Origin: Chromatiaceae bacterium
GTDB lineage: Bacteria; Pseudomonadota; Gammaproteobacteria; Chromatiales; Chromatiaceae
Length of the DNA stretch: 64,000 nucleotides
NCBI GenBank assembly: GCA_024235415.1
Contig: JACKML010000004.1
Location: 1-64,000 of the forward strand
Direction of reading: 5' to 3'
Part shown: positions 15,425 through 22,957 of the stretch, piece by piece
Position numbering within the stretch: the stretch's first letter is position 1
How the letters are laid out: each line of letters opens with the position of its first letter
Notes under the pieces: model-generated
Databases searched by the model: none
What the model was told of the DNA's origin: nothing
Seen by the model: only the letters and a program-made list of their open reading frames with translations
Translations under genes and position numbers: made by a program

Positions 15425-15904
15425 CGCAGTGCATACCCGGCCCCGCCCGGTTTTCCCGTGCAGCGGCATCATGAAGGATTGGAGAACAAATATAGAACAA
15501 AAAAGCCGTATTCACGAGCCATACAGCCGCAAAAAAAGCTCGACAACAGGCGGACAGCACGGCAATACGCGCACTCCGTCAACCAGACATTGACCGGGAG
15601 TGCGATCCTGGTCACAGGATTCATCGACCGGCCGGGATTTTTCATCTGCCCCGGCCTGGCTGCGACCTTCCTGGCCCACTGATCCGCGTAGACTTATCCT
15701 GTCAGGGTGTTCGACCGGCCGAACCGGCCGTTCAGCGCCGGTTCAGCATCGAACAGCTGAAATAAAACCATGCCCCGGTGAACCATCACCCGGAAGCACC
15801 GGTCATAGCGCGATGGCATCCCGCACCCGGGGGATGTCCGGCAAGTGCAGCCGCCTGGCCGATCGAGCGGACAATCGAGGCGATAGACGTTGAGGATTGA
15901 ATCA
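15425..15904. other. Divergent intergenic region, imuA / OmpA-like lipoprotein
   Basis: 480 bases without a credible gene. The imuA side (15425-15545) has an AT-rich promoter area with the LexA-like box. The middle holds GC-rich inverted repeats (CCGGCCGGG near 15629-15637 against CCCCGGCC near 15650, and the CGGCCG-rich cluster near 15717-15745) that could form RNA hairpins. The promoter for the lipoprotein gene on the + strand must lie within about 150 bases of 15905, but no strong consensus is seen. Confidence 0.45.
15484..15498 (-). promoter_or_regulatory. LexA-like SOS box GTTC-N7-GTTC upstream of imuA
   Basis: Read on the minus strand, bases 15498 to 15484 are GTTC-TATATTT-GTTC, an exact direct repeat with 7-base spacing. 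This is the LexA operator known from Alphaproteobacteria, not the CTGT-N8-ACAG of enterobacterial LexA. The TATATT inside could serve as a -10 element, so bound repressor would block transcription of the imuABC cassette. Position and cassette identity support the call; the cognate LexA is not in the window. Confidence 0.65.
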
Positions 15905-16597
15905 ATGAACACATTCACCAAGCGAACGGCACTGCTGTGTGCCATCACCGTCGGCATCGCCGGCTGTGCCACCGACGACCCGAACCAGCGCGCCAAGGTC
16001 GGTGCGGCCGTGGGGGCGGTGGCCGGTGCGGTACTCGGCCATCAACTGGACGGCAAGTCGGGTCGCTTCGTCGGTGCCGCGGTCGGCGCACTGGCCGGCG
16101 GCGGGGTCGGTCACTACATGGACAACCAGCAGAAGGACTTCGAGTCGCAGATGCAGCGCGAGCGCGACGCCAACCAGCTCGAGATCGAGCGCATGCGCGA
16201 CGATACGCTGAAGCTGACGGTCGATTCCGAGGTGTCATTCGACTTCGGCAAGGCCAACATCAAGACCGCGTTCCGTCCCTCGCTGGACAAACTGGCGCAA
16301 CTGATTCTCAAGTACGACCGCACCGTGGTGCACGTGATCGGGCACACCGACAGCGTCGGATCGGATGCCTACAACCAGACCCTGTCGGAACAGCGCGCGA
16401 TGAGCGTGGGTGACTACCTGACCTCGTATGGCGTGCCGCGCGACCGGCTGCGTACCGAGGGCCGCGGCGAGCGTGAACCGCGCGCCGACAACGCGACCGA
16501 GGCTGGTCGCCAGCTCAACCGCCGGGTCGAGATCTTCGTCAAGCCGATCGTCGAGGGCCAGGAGCAGAAGGCCTACGAGTCGCCGCGTTACTACTGA
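15905..16597 (+). CDS. OmpA-family lipoprotein with glycine zipper
   Basis: 230 residues. A lipoprotein signal peptide ends in TVGIAGC (Cys21). Next comes a Gly/Ala-rich glycine zipper (VGAAVGAVAGAVLG and VGAAVGALAGGGVG, about 37-72), a short coiled coil (about 76-100), and a C-terminal OmpA/Pal peptidoglycan-binding domain. The latter has DFGKANIKTAF, VIGHTDSVGSDAYNQTLSEQR and the TEAGRQLNRRVEI signature. It should anchor the outer membrane to peptidoglycan, like YiaD. ATG 15905 is preferred because it directly starts the signal peptide. It is monocistronic and converges on the MocR gene. Confidence 0.94.
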   Translation: MNTFTKRTALLCAITVGIAGCATDDPNQRAKVGAAVGAVAGAVLGHQLDGKSGRFVGAAVGALAGGGVGHYMDNQQKDFESQMQRERDANQLEIERMRDDTLKLTVDSEVSFDFGKANIKTAFRPSLDKLAQLILKYDRTVVHVIGHTDSVGSDAYNQTLSEQRAMSVGDYLTSYGVPRDRLRTEGRGEREPRADNATEAGRQLNRRVEIFVKPIVEGQEQKAYESPRYY

Positions 16598-16603
16598 CGT
16601 ATT

Positions 16604-16640
16604 GCGGCCATTGCCCTGCCATGGCGCAGGCGATGGCCGC
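16604..16640. terminator. Bidirectional hairpin between convergent genes
   Basis: GCGGCCATTGCC (16604-16615) pairs with GGCGATGGCCGC (16629-16640), a 12-bp stem with one G-T wobble and a 13-nt loop. It lies between the stop of the OmpA-like gene and the stop of the MocR gene, where a shared terminator is expected. No run of T follows on either strand, so it may be Rho-assisted or only an mRNA-stabilising hairpin. Confidence 0.5.
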
Positions 16641-16643
16641 GAT

Positions 16644-18104
16644 TCAGCCGCCGCTGTGCGCCATCTCGCGCACCAGTTCACCCAGCCGGATCACCGCATG
16701 CTCGATGCGCTCATCCCAGGGATAACCACAGTTCACCCGTACGAAATTGCGGAACTTGCGCGTCGCCGAGAACATCATCCCCGGTGTCAGGCTGATGTTT
16801 TCGCGCAGCGCCCGGTTGAGCAGTTCCAGGGCATCGATCCCGCGCGGCATCTCGACCCACAACACGAACCCGCCCTGCGGATTGCTGATGCGTGTACCTT
16901 CGGGCAGGTGACGCGCCAGCATGTAACGCATCTTCTCCACCTGCAGGCGGTAGGCACGGCGCAGGCGCACCAGGTGGCGTTCGTATTCACCGCTGCGCAG
17001 GTAATCCGCCATCGCCATCTGCGGCAGGCTGCACATCGCCGACGAGGTTGCCTGCTTCCATTCGATCACGTCGTCGCGCCAGCGGTCGGCGACCACCCAG
17101 CCGATCCGGTAACCAGGTGCGATGGTCTTGGAAAACGATGAGCAGGTCAGCACCAGCCCCTTGCCGTCGTAACACCTGGCGATCGCCGGGCGTTGATCGC
17201 CGAAATACAGGTCGCCGTAGATGTCGTCCTCGATCAGCGGGATACCGGCAGATTCGAGCAGACCGACCAGGCGCTGTTTACGTTCATCCGGCATCAGCGA
17301 GCCGAGCGGATTGCTGAAATTCAGCACCGCGACCACGGCCTTGATATCCATCGTCTCGATCGCGCCCTCCAGCGCATCCAGACACATCCCGCTCTCCGGG
17401 TCGGAATCGATCTCGACCGCCAGCAGTCCCATGCGCTCTATAAGGCGCAGCACCGAGAAATAGGTCGGCGATTCGACCGCGACGATGTCACCCCGCCGCG
17501 TGACTGACTGCAGGCTGAGCGCCAGGGCCTCGCTGCAACCCGAGGTGACGATGACGTTGTCGGGGTCGATCGCCAGACCGAGATCGACGTAGCGACGCGC
17601 GATCTCGTGCCGCAGATCGGCATTGCCGGGCGGAAAACAATAGCCGATCGCACGTTCCGGGTGGCGCGCCGCGGCCCGCTGGGTGGCCCGCAGCACCCCC
17701 TTCACCGGCATCAGCTCGACACTGGGCACCGCGGCCCCAAGCGGCACCACCTCGGGGTCGTTGGCGACGCTGAAGATCTCCTCGAACAACTCGCCGAAAC
17801 GCACCTTGCGCGGCTGCTGGCTGACCGCGGTCTTGCGGGGAACCGGGGAATCCTGCGGCCTGCCCGCGGTACTGTCCACGTAATAGCCGGACTGCGGACG
17901 CACCCGCAGCACCCCCAGCTCCTGCAGCGCCGCATAGGCCTGGCTGACGGTCGATATGCTGACCCGCAGCTGCCTGCTCAGTGCACGCAGCGAAGGTGCT
18001 CGGTCGCCCGGCTTCAGGGTGCCTTTGTCCACCAGTTGACGGACATGCCCGATGACCTGGTCGTAGAGAAACCCCTGGCTGGACGCCGGCGCCGAAACTG
18101 TCAT
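16644..18104 (-). CDS. MocR/PdxR-type GntR regulator with aminotransferase domain
   Basis: 486 residues from ATG 18104. An N-terminal GntR winged helix (residues 8-75; PSLRALSRQLRVSISTVSQ, GVLRVRPQSGYYV) is joined by a linker to a fold-type I aminotransferase domain. The PLP-binding lysine sits in SSFSKTIAPGYRIGW, with NFSNPLGSLMP and DDIYGDL completing the pocket. MocR proteins bind PLP as a cofactor or effector and usually control a neighbouring divergent gene. Here the divergent neighbour is a DUF1127 protein. TGTAAC direct repeats and inverted repeats in the gap (18119-18163) are candidate binding sites. The regulated pathway is unknown. Confidence 0.93.
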   Translation of the reverse strand: MTVSAPASSQGFLYDQVIGHVRQLVDKGTLKPGDRAPSLRALSRQLRVSISTVSQAYAALQELGVLRVRPQSGYYVDSTAGRPQDSPVPRKTAVSQQPRKVRFGELFEEIFSVANDPEVVPLGAAVPSVELMPVKGVLRATQRAAARHPERAIGYCFPPGNADLRHEIARRYVDLGLAIDPDNVIVTSGCSEALALSLQSVTRRGDIVAVESPTYFSVLRLIERMGLLAVEIDSDPESGMCLDALEGAIETMDIKAVVAVLNFSNPLGSLMPDERKQRLVGLLESAGIPLIEDDIYGDLYFGDQRPAIARCYDGKGLVLTCSSFSKTIAPGYRIGWVVADRWRDDVIEWKQATSSAMCSLPQMAMADYLRSGEYERHLVRLRRAYRLQVEKMRYMLARHLPEGTRISNPQGGFVLWVEMPRGIDALELLNRALRENISLTPGMMFSATRKFRNFVRVNCGYPWDERIEHAVIRLGELVREMAHSGG

Positions 18105-18118
18105 ACCGCACTCCACAC

Positions 18119-18163
18119 TGTACTCATTACATTTCTATTTTTTTGTAACTGTTGGTGTAACAG
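18119..18163. promoter_or_regulatory. Candidate MocR operator cluster
   Basis: Within the MocR/DUF1127 gap are TGTA-CTCAT-TACA (18119-18131), two direct TGTAAC copies at 18144-18149 and 18156-18161 (12-base period), and CTGTT-N5-AACAG (18149-18163). Closely spaced direct or inverted repeats are the usual sites of MocR regulators, which autoregulate. The segment is AT-rich relative to its surroundings, consistent with promoter DNA. Assignment to this regulator rests on position. Confidence 0.5.
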
Positions 18164-18235
18164 TAGTCCAACTAAGCTGAACCTGTAAGCAATACCCCCC
18201 GGTTCGCGGGGATGCGGATGAAGAGGGAGAGCACG

Positions 18236-18445
18236 ATGACCACGATGACACTGAACTACCGGCCGGCCGGCCATCGCATCCGCTACCCGGCAATCGCGCG
18301 CGCCGCTGCTCTGGTGTCAATGTGGCAACAACGTGCAAAGCAGCGTCGACAGCTTGCACTGCTGTCAGACAGTCAGCTCGACGACATCGGCCTGAGCCGC
18401 GGCGTCGCAAATGCCGAGGCGGCGAAGCCTTTTTGGCGCGATTGA
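18236..18445 (+). CDS. Small DUF1127 protein
   Basis: 69 residues, basic at the N-terminus, with the DUF1127 motif in the C-terminal half: WQQRAKQRRQLALLSDSQLD followed by DIGLSRGVANAEA. The ATG at 18236 has a purine-rich ribosome site (AGAGGGAGAG, 18221-18230). DUF1127 proteins are small cytoplasmic, often RNA-binding, regulators linked to phosphate, carbon and motility control in Rhizobiales; their role in Gammaproteobacteria is not established. It is divergent from the MocR-type gene, which makes it the likely regulated target. Confidence 0.85.
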   Translation: MTTMTLNYRPAGHRIRYPAIARAAALVSMWQQRAKQRRQLALLSDSQLDDIGLSRGVANAEAAKPFWRD

Positions 18446-18584
18446 TCAGACATCAACACGACCGCCCGCTGAAGCTTGGGATTGCGGCTGACAGCTGGAT
18501 CTCTATCCGCTGCTCCTGGCTTTCTCCCGAGGGTGAGAAGGGATACAAGGCGCAATGCCCCCAGTAGCCTTGCGGCGCTCGGCG

Positions 18585-19658
18585 TCAGGCTGTCCGTTGC
18601 AGATAACAGGCACCGTCATCTGACGCCATACAGGGACCGTACGGCTGCTGCGGCGTGCAGCGCACGAGAAACAGCGGGCACGCCAGCGGCGGTTTGCGGC
18701 CAAGCGCCACCGCCGCACACTCGCAACCGTCCGGCATCCCGCCGGCATCCGGCAGCAACTCGCTACGATAGTCGGGAAAACGCCGGTCGGCATTGAACAC
18801 GTCGTAGGTGCGACGCATACGGAATGCCGTGCCCTGCACCGCCCCCAGACCACGCCAGTCACCGGCAACGAGTTCGAACACACGGTCGAGCTGGTCGCGC
18901 GCCAGGGCATTACCCTCCGGCCTGACCAGGCCGCGGTAAAGGTTGTCCACCCGCACCTCGCCGTTGCAGTGCTGCTGCAGAACCATGTGAATCGCCGACA
19001 GAATATTCGGTGACGTATATCCCGCGACCACAGCAGGGCGACGAAAATCCGCGCTCAGCTTCTCCCACTGCCGGGTACCGGTCACCGCACAGCGGTTGCC
19101 CGGCAACAGCAGCGCATCGATATCGCCAGTCTCGTCATGGAGTTCCTGCTCGACCAGGGGTTCCACCCGCCGGCCACAAAGCAGGATCGACAGGTTGTCG
19201 GGCAAGCCTTCCAGCACCATCCCGGCGAGCGGCGCCAGCAGCGTCTCGAAGCCGGCGACGAAGTAGACCATCTCTCGATCAGGCTCGGCGCGTGCCATCA
19301 TCACCGCGTGAATCGGCGCGGAAGCGACGCGCACATCGGCACCGAGCCGCTGCGCATCGGACAATGAACGCCGCGCGCCGTTACCGCGGCTCAGCGGCAG
19401 ACGCAACAGGTTGTCCGCAACCAATACCGTCACCGGCTGCCGCTCACTCAGGCAGATCGCCTGGTGAATATCGGCCTCAGGGCAGATGCTCGCCGCACAA
19501 CCCGGCCCCGACACCAACTCCACCTGGCGCGGCAAGGCGCGGCGCATCTCGGACACGGAGATAATGCGCTCCTGATCGCCGCACAGATTCAGGATCCGCA
19601 CAGTACGCGGCAGCGGCAGCGCTTCGATGGCCGCCAGGGATTCGCGAACGTTGCTCAT
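18585..19658 (-). CDS. Divergent HypD-like protein lacking active-site motifs
   Basis: 357 residues, near the length of E. coli HypD (373), and alignable along its whole length. It keeps GPGC (Cys54), GADVRVASAPIHAV, YFVAGFET, RRPAVVAGY, WRGLGAV and a C-terminal cysteine cluster (Cys312, 314, 327, 334, 343, 351; CTPQQPYGPCMASDDGAC) that binds the [4Fe-4S] cluster in HypD. The catalytic CGGHTH is replaced by CGDQER (only Cys26 kept), GPGCPVCV by GPGCAASIC, and PGHV by PGNR. No other hyp or hydrogenase gene is present. It is therefore probably not a HypCD Fe-CN/CO maturase but a relative with another task. The start is ATG 19658; a perfect FNR-type site lies upstream. Confidence 0.82.
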   Translation of the reverse strand: MSNVRESLAAIEALPLPRTVRILNLCGDQERIISVSEMRRALPRQVELVSGPGCAASICPEADIHQAICLSERQPVTVLVADNLLRLPLSRGNGARRSLSDAQRLGADVRVASAPIHAVMMARAEPDREMVYFVAGFETLLAPLAGMVLEGLPDNLSILLCGRRVEPLVEQELHDETGDIDALLLPGNRCAVTGTRQWEKLSADFRRPAVVAGYTSPNILSAIHMVLQQHCNGEVRVDNLYRGLVRPEGNALARDQLDRVFELVAGDWRGLGAVQGTAFRMRRTYDVFNADRRFPDYRSELLPDAGGMPDGCECAAVALGRKPPLACPLFLVRCTPQQPYGPCMASDDGACYLQRTA

Positions 19659-19816
19659 CAATGTCACGGGGTAGTCGCCGGGGTCAGGGTGGTGCGGTTG
19701 GCCCATTGCGATAAAGCGATCAGCGCACAGGGCTCAGTTTCGATCGATGCTGCAGTACAGTGGGACAGCGCCACAACCCCACCGGCACCCTGACAACGGG
19801 GGAATAATCGGATACC

Positions 19817-19830
19817 TTGATTCAGATCAA
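19817..19830. promoter_or_regulatory. FNR/ANR-type binding site
   Basis: TTGAT-TCAG-ATCAA is a perfect match to the FNR/ANR consensus TTGAT-N4-ATCAA. It lies in the 275-base gap between the HypD-like gene (start 159 bases away) and the rhodanese-MBL gene (start 104 bases away). A possible -10 (TAAAAT, 19898-19903) for the latter would put the site near -86, a class I activator position. It implies oxygen- or redox-responsive control of one or both genes. Confidence 0.7.
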
Positions 19831-19933
19831 TATCTGGCGACGCCCGGTTGCCGGCACGACTTGCCGCGACACGATTCATCCGGACAGTAAATACGTCTAA
19901 AATCGTGTCGCAGTCATTCAGGGGAAACGAATC

Positions 19934-21271
19934 ATGCACGACAGACGCACGGCACGCTCGACCGGACCGCTCGCGAGCGCATTGGCAGTCCTCACCGCGC
20001 TCTCCAGCGCGACTGTGCCGGCGCTGCAATCGGGCCAGCAACTGCTCGATCAGGCCAACCAGACCATCAGCAATATCTCGACCTTCGAGCTGGAAGAGGC
20101 GATCCGACAGCGTCCCGACACGGTCCTGATCGATGTGCGCACGCCACGCGAGATCCATCTGCTCGGTGGCATGATCGACGCCCCGCGCAGCTACAACATC
20201 CCGCGTGGCTGGCTGGAGTTCCGGGTGGCGGACACAGTGCCCGACCCCGACACACCGATCGTCGTGTACTGCGGCATCAACCAGCGCAGTCCGCTGGCGG
20301 CCGCGACCCTGATGCAGATGGGCTACACCCATGTCAGCAACTATGCAGACGGTTTCTTCACCTGGCGCGACAGCGGCCTGCCGGTCGAGGCACCGGACCT
20401 GGCGCTCGACTCGATGCTGTTCCGCAAGCCGCAGCAGGTCGCTGACGGCGTATGGTCGGCGATCGGTGCCACCGAACCGCCGAGTTACGAGAACTCCGGC
20501 CACAACAACAATCTGTCGTTTATCATCAGCGACGACGGTGTGCTGGTGGTCAACGCCAGCGACAACTACCTGCTGGCGCGCGCCCTGCACGAAGAGATCA
20601 GGAAGATCACCGACCAACCGGTGAAATACGTGGTCCTGGAGAACGGCCAGGGTCACGCCGCGATGGGTTCGGCGTACTGGAAGGAACAGGGTGCGACGAT
20701 CATCGCCCATGCCGATACCCTGGCCGAGCTGAAGGCGCATGGCGAGGCGATCCTGCAGCGCGTGCTGCAACGCTCGCGCGACAAGGGCATGGGCACGAGG
20801 CTGGTTCTGCCCGACCAGACATTCGAGGACAGCCTTGTCATCGAGATGGGCAACAGGCACATCGAGCTGCTGCACCTCGGGTCGGCACACAGCCCCGGCG
20901 ACATTTCGGTATGGCTGCCGCAGCAGAAAGTCGTTATCGCCGGCGACATCGCCTTTCACCAGCGCATGCTGCCGGTATTCGAACACACCGATACCGCTGC
21001 CTGGATCGAGACCTGGGACAAGTTCGCTGCGCTCGGTGCCGAGATCGTGGTGCCCGGTCACGGGGTGCCTACCGACATGGCCGAGGTGACCCGGTATACC
21101 CGTGACTACCTGGTCTACATGCGTGCGCAGATCGGCGCCCTGATCAGGGATGGCGGCGGCCTGGAGGACGTATCGTCAATCGATCAGTCGGCCTATTCGC
21201 ACCTGGATACCTACGACGAACTCGCCAGGCTCAATGCCAGCCTGATATTTCGCGCGATGGAGTTTGAATAG
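19934..21271 (+). CDS. Rhodanese / metallo-beta-lactamase fusion, exported
   Basis: 445 residues. An N-terminal hydrophobic segment (about 12-31) suggests export. Residues 45-150 are a rhodanese domain with LIDVRTPREIH and the active-site loop CGINQRS (Cys113). Residues 165-400 are an MBL fold: NNNLSFIISDDGVLVVNAS, SAHSPGDISVWLP, VVIAGDIAF and VPGHG. The usual HxHxDH zinc motif is replaced by NGQGHAAMG, leaving one histidine (His241), while His319, Asp338 and His376 positions remain, so metal binding is altered. Such fusions handle sulfane sulfur in thiotrophs; the substrate is unknown. The gene is divergent from the HypD-like gene across an FNR-type site. Confidence 0.88.
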   Translation: MHDRRTARSTGPLASALAVLTALSSATVPALQSGQQLLDQANQTISNISTFELEEAIRQRPDTVLIDVRTPREIHLLGGMIDAPRSYNIPRGWLEFRVADTVPDPDTPIVVYCGINQRSPLAAATLMQMGYTHVSNYADGFFTWRDSGLPVEAPDLALDSMLFRKPQQVADGVWSAIGATEPPSYENSGHNNNLSFIISDDGVLVVNASDNYLLARALHEEIRKITDQPVKYVVLENGQGHAAMGSAYWKEQGATIIAHADTLAELKAHGEAILQRVLQRSRDKGMGTRLVLPDQTFEDSLVIEMGNRHIELLHLGSAHSPGDISVWLPQQKVVIAGDIAFHQRMLPVFEHTDTAAWIETWDKFAALGAEIVVPGHGVPTDMAEVTRYTRDYLVYMRAQIGALIRDGGGLEDVSSIDQSAYSHLDTYDELARLNASLIFRAMEFE

Positions 21272-21345
21272 CCCGGGGGGCCGATGCAGCCACCCTCATC
21301 CAGCCTGGGGCCGTCACCCGCAGCCGGCGGCTCCAGGCGACGGTG

Positions 21346-22233
21346 TCAACGCGACGGCGGACGCCCCCAAAGACCGGCAAAACCGCGGTGGTTGGCGAGC
21401 GCGACCCCCAGCAGGATAAGCACCCCTCCGAGCAGCATGCTCAGTGTCAGTGTCTCGCCGAGCAGCAGCGCACCCCACAGGATGGCGAACACCGGGATCA
21501 GGTAGGTGACGCTCAGGGTGCGTGCCGGACCGACCTCGCGGATCAGCTGGAAATAGATCAGGAATGCCAGCGAGGTCGACAACACGGCCAGTGCAAACAC
21601 CGCCGACACCACCGTCATGTTGGGCAACTGCGGCGGCGGGAAAAACGGCAACAACGGCAGCAGGGCGACGGCCGCGCCGAGCTGGCTGCCGGTGACGAAC
21701 ACCAGCGCCGGTACCTGCATCAGGCGGCGCTTGGCAAAGTTTGCCGCGAACACGTACGACACGGCCGCCGCCAGTCCGGTCGCGATCGGCAGCAGCGGCA
21801 ACACACCCCCATCGTGCGGAGTCCCGACCAGCACCACCACGCCGAGGAACCCGAGCACCACGCCGAGACCGCGCGCACGGTCGAGTGGCTCGGCGTATAC
21901 CAGGAAACCGATCAACGCGGCGAAGATCGGGACCGTCGCATTGAGTATCGAGGTCATGCCCGCGGTCAGGTACACCGACGAGTAGGCCAACAGGGTGAAC
22001 GGCAGGGCCGCGTTGAGGCAACCGACCCACATCAACAGTCGCCAGTGCCCACGCAAGGCCGACAACTGCCGTCGGTGTGCCAGCAGCGGCAACAGCACCA
22101 ACCCCGCGATCAGCACCCTGACTTCGATCAACCACACCGGGCCGAGCACCGGCGCGGCGACACGCATGAACAGGAAAGAGCCGCCCCACAGGGCCGCCAG
22201 AAAGAACAAGGCGGGATAGAAAGGTACGGCCAC
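21346..22233 (-). CDS. EamA/DMT-family transporter
   Basis: 295 residues with about ten transmembrane helices in two EamA repeats. Recognisable pieces are ALFFLAALWGGSFLFMRVA at the N-terminus, LLAYSSVYLTAGMTSILNA in repeat 1 and YLIPVFAILWGALLLGE in repeat 2. These proteins export metabolites such as amino acids across the inner membrane. GTG 22233 is used as start because hydrophobic homology begins there and it falls 27 bases after the TetR stop; no strong ribosome site is seen. It is probably co-transcribed with, and controlled by, the upstream TetR gene. Confidence 0.9.
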   Translation of the reverse strand: MAVPFYPALFFLAALWGGSFLFMRVAAPVLGPVWLIEVRVLIAGLVLLPLLAHRRQLSALRGHWRLLMWVGCLNAALPFTLLAYSSVYLTAGMTSILNATVPIFAALIGFLVYAEPLDRARGLGVVLGFLGVVVLVGTPHDGGVLPLLPIATGLAAAVSYVFAANFAKRRLMQVPALVFVTGSQLGAAVALLPLLPFFPPPQLPNMTVVSAVFALAVLSTSLAFLIYFQLIREVGPARTLSVTYLIPVFAILWGALLLGETLTLSMLLGGVLILLGVALANHRGFAGLWGRPPSR

Positions 22234-22259
22234 GCGACTGTCCGGTTCGTATTGCGGCG

Positions 22260-22841
22260 TCAGGCGTCGAGAACGGACAAAGCCATGCCGAGCACTGTCC
22301 GCGCGTCGTCGGCGCCGGCCCCGGTGCTTCCGAGCACACGCACACCCCATATCGTCGCCATCAGGAACTTGGCCAGTTCCCCGGGCGATTTCCGAGGCGC
22401 CAGCAGTCCCGCGGCACGGGCCTCGTTGAGCGCCTCGGCCAGTTCGTGTTCGATGACCGTAAGGTGTTGTCGCAACCGGGCCTGTACAGCGGCATTTCGC
22501 CGCCCCACCTCCAGTACCGTATTGACCAGGAAGCAACCACGGACGGCCGCTTCCGGGTCGGCCTCGGCCATTTCCTCGAGAAACCGGCGGACCCCCTGCA
22601 GCGGATCGGGCGCATCACCGAGGATCTTGCGCAGTCTTGCCAGGCTCTGCCCGGCATAGTGATCCAGTGCAGCCAGAAACAATCCTTCCTTGGACTCGAA
22701 AGCGGCATACAGGCTGCCTGGCTGGAGCCGCGTGGCGTCAACCAGTTTGCTGACACTGGTGTCAAAGTAGCCGTGCGCCCAAAACACTTTGGTCGCATCC
22801 GCCAGGACCTGTTCTCGATCGAAACCCACCGGTCTTGCCAC
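22260..22841 (-). CDS. TetR-family transcriptional regulator
   Basis: 193 residues. The N-terminal HTH (about 10-55) shows TSVSKLVDATRLQPGSLYAAF followed by ESKEGLF, the usual TetR recognition helix. The C-terminal part is an AcrR/TetR_C ligand domain with a cysteine (VRGCFLVNT). It is divergent from the peroxiredoxin gene across 116 bases carrying two similar AATCATTC-type sites, and lies in series with the EamA gene. Likely a local repressor of the peroxiredoxin and its own operon; the effector is unknown but could be oxidative or electrophilic. Confidence 0.93.
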   Translation of the reverse strand: MARPVGFDREQVLADATKVFWAHGYFDTSVSKLVDATRLQPGSLYAAFESKEGLFLAALDHYAGQSLARLRKILGDAPDPLQGVRRFLEEMAEADPEAAVRGCFLVNTVLEVGRRNAAVQARLRQHLTVIEHELAEALNEARAAGLLAPRKSPGELAKFLMATIWGVRVLGSTGAGADDARTVLGMALSVLDA

Positions 22842-22893
22842 GTCATGCCACCCGTTGATTCAACGCTTTCATTATAGCCCTGGGCAAAGATAC

Positions 22894-22944
22894 TTGAATG
22901 ATCATTCCATAACAGCTATAAATTCTGGAACAATCATTCAATAA
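22894..22944 (+). promoter_or_regulatory. Peroxiredoxin promoter with two TetR-type operators
   Basis: A -35 TTGAAT (22894-22899) and -10 TATAAA (22917-22922) are separated by 17 bases. The -35 overlaps the perfect palindrome GAATGATCATTC (22896-22907). A second related site, GGAACAATCATTCAATAA (22927-22944), follows the -10. Both share ATCATTCxATAA, so one repressor dimer could sit at each. The divergent TetR gene is the obvious candidate. Confidence 0.72.
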
Positions 22945-22957
22945 CCAGAGAAAAGTC

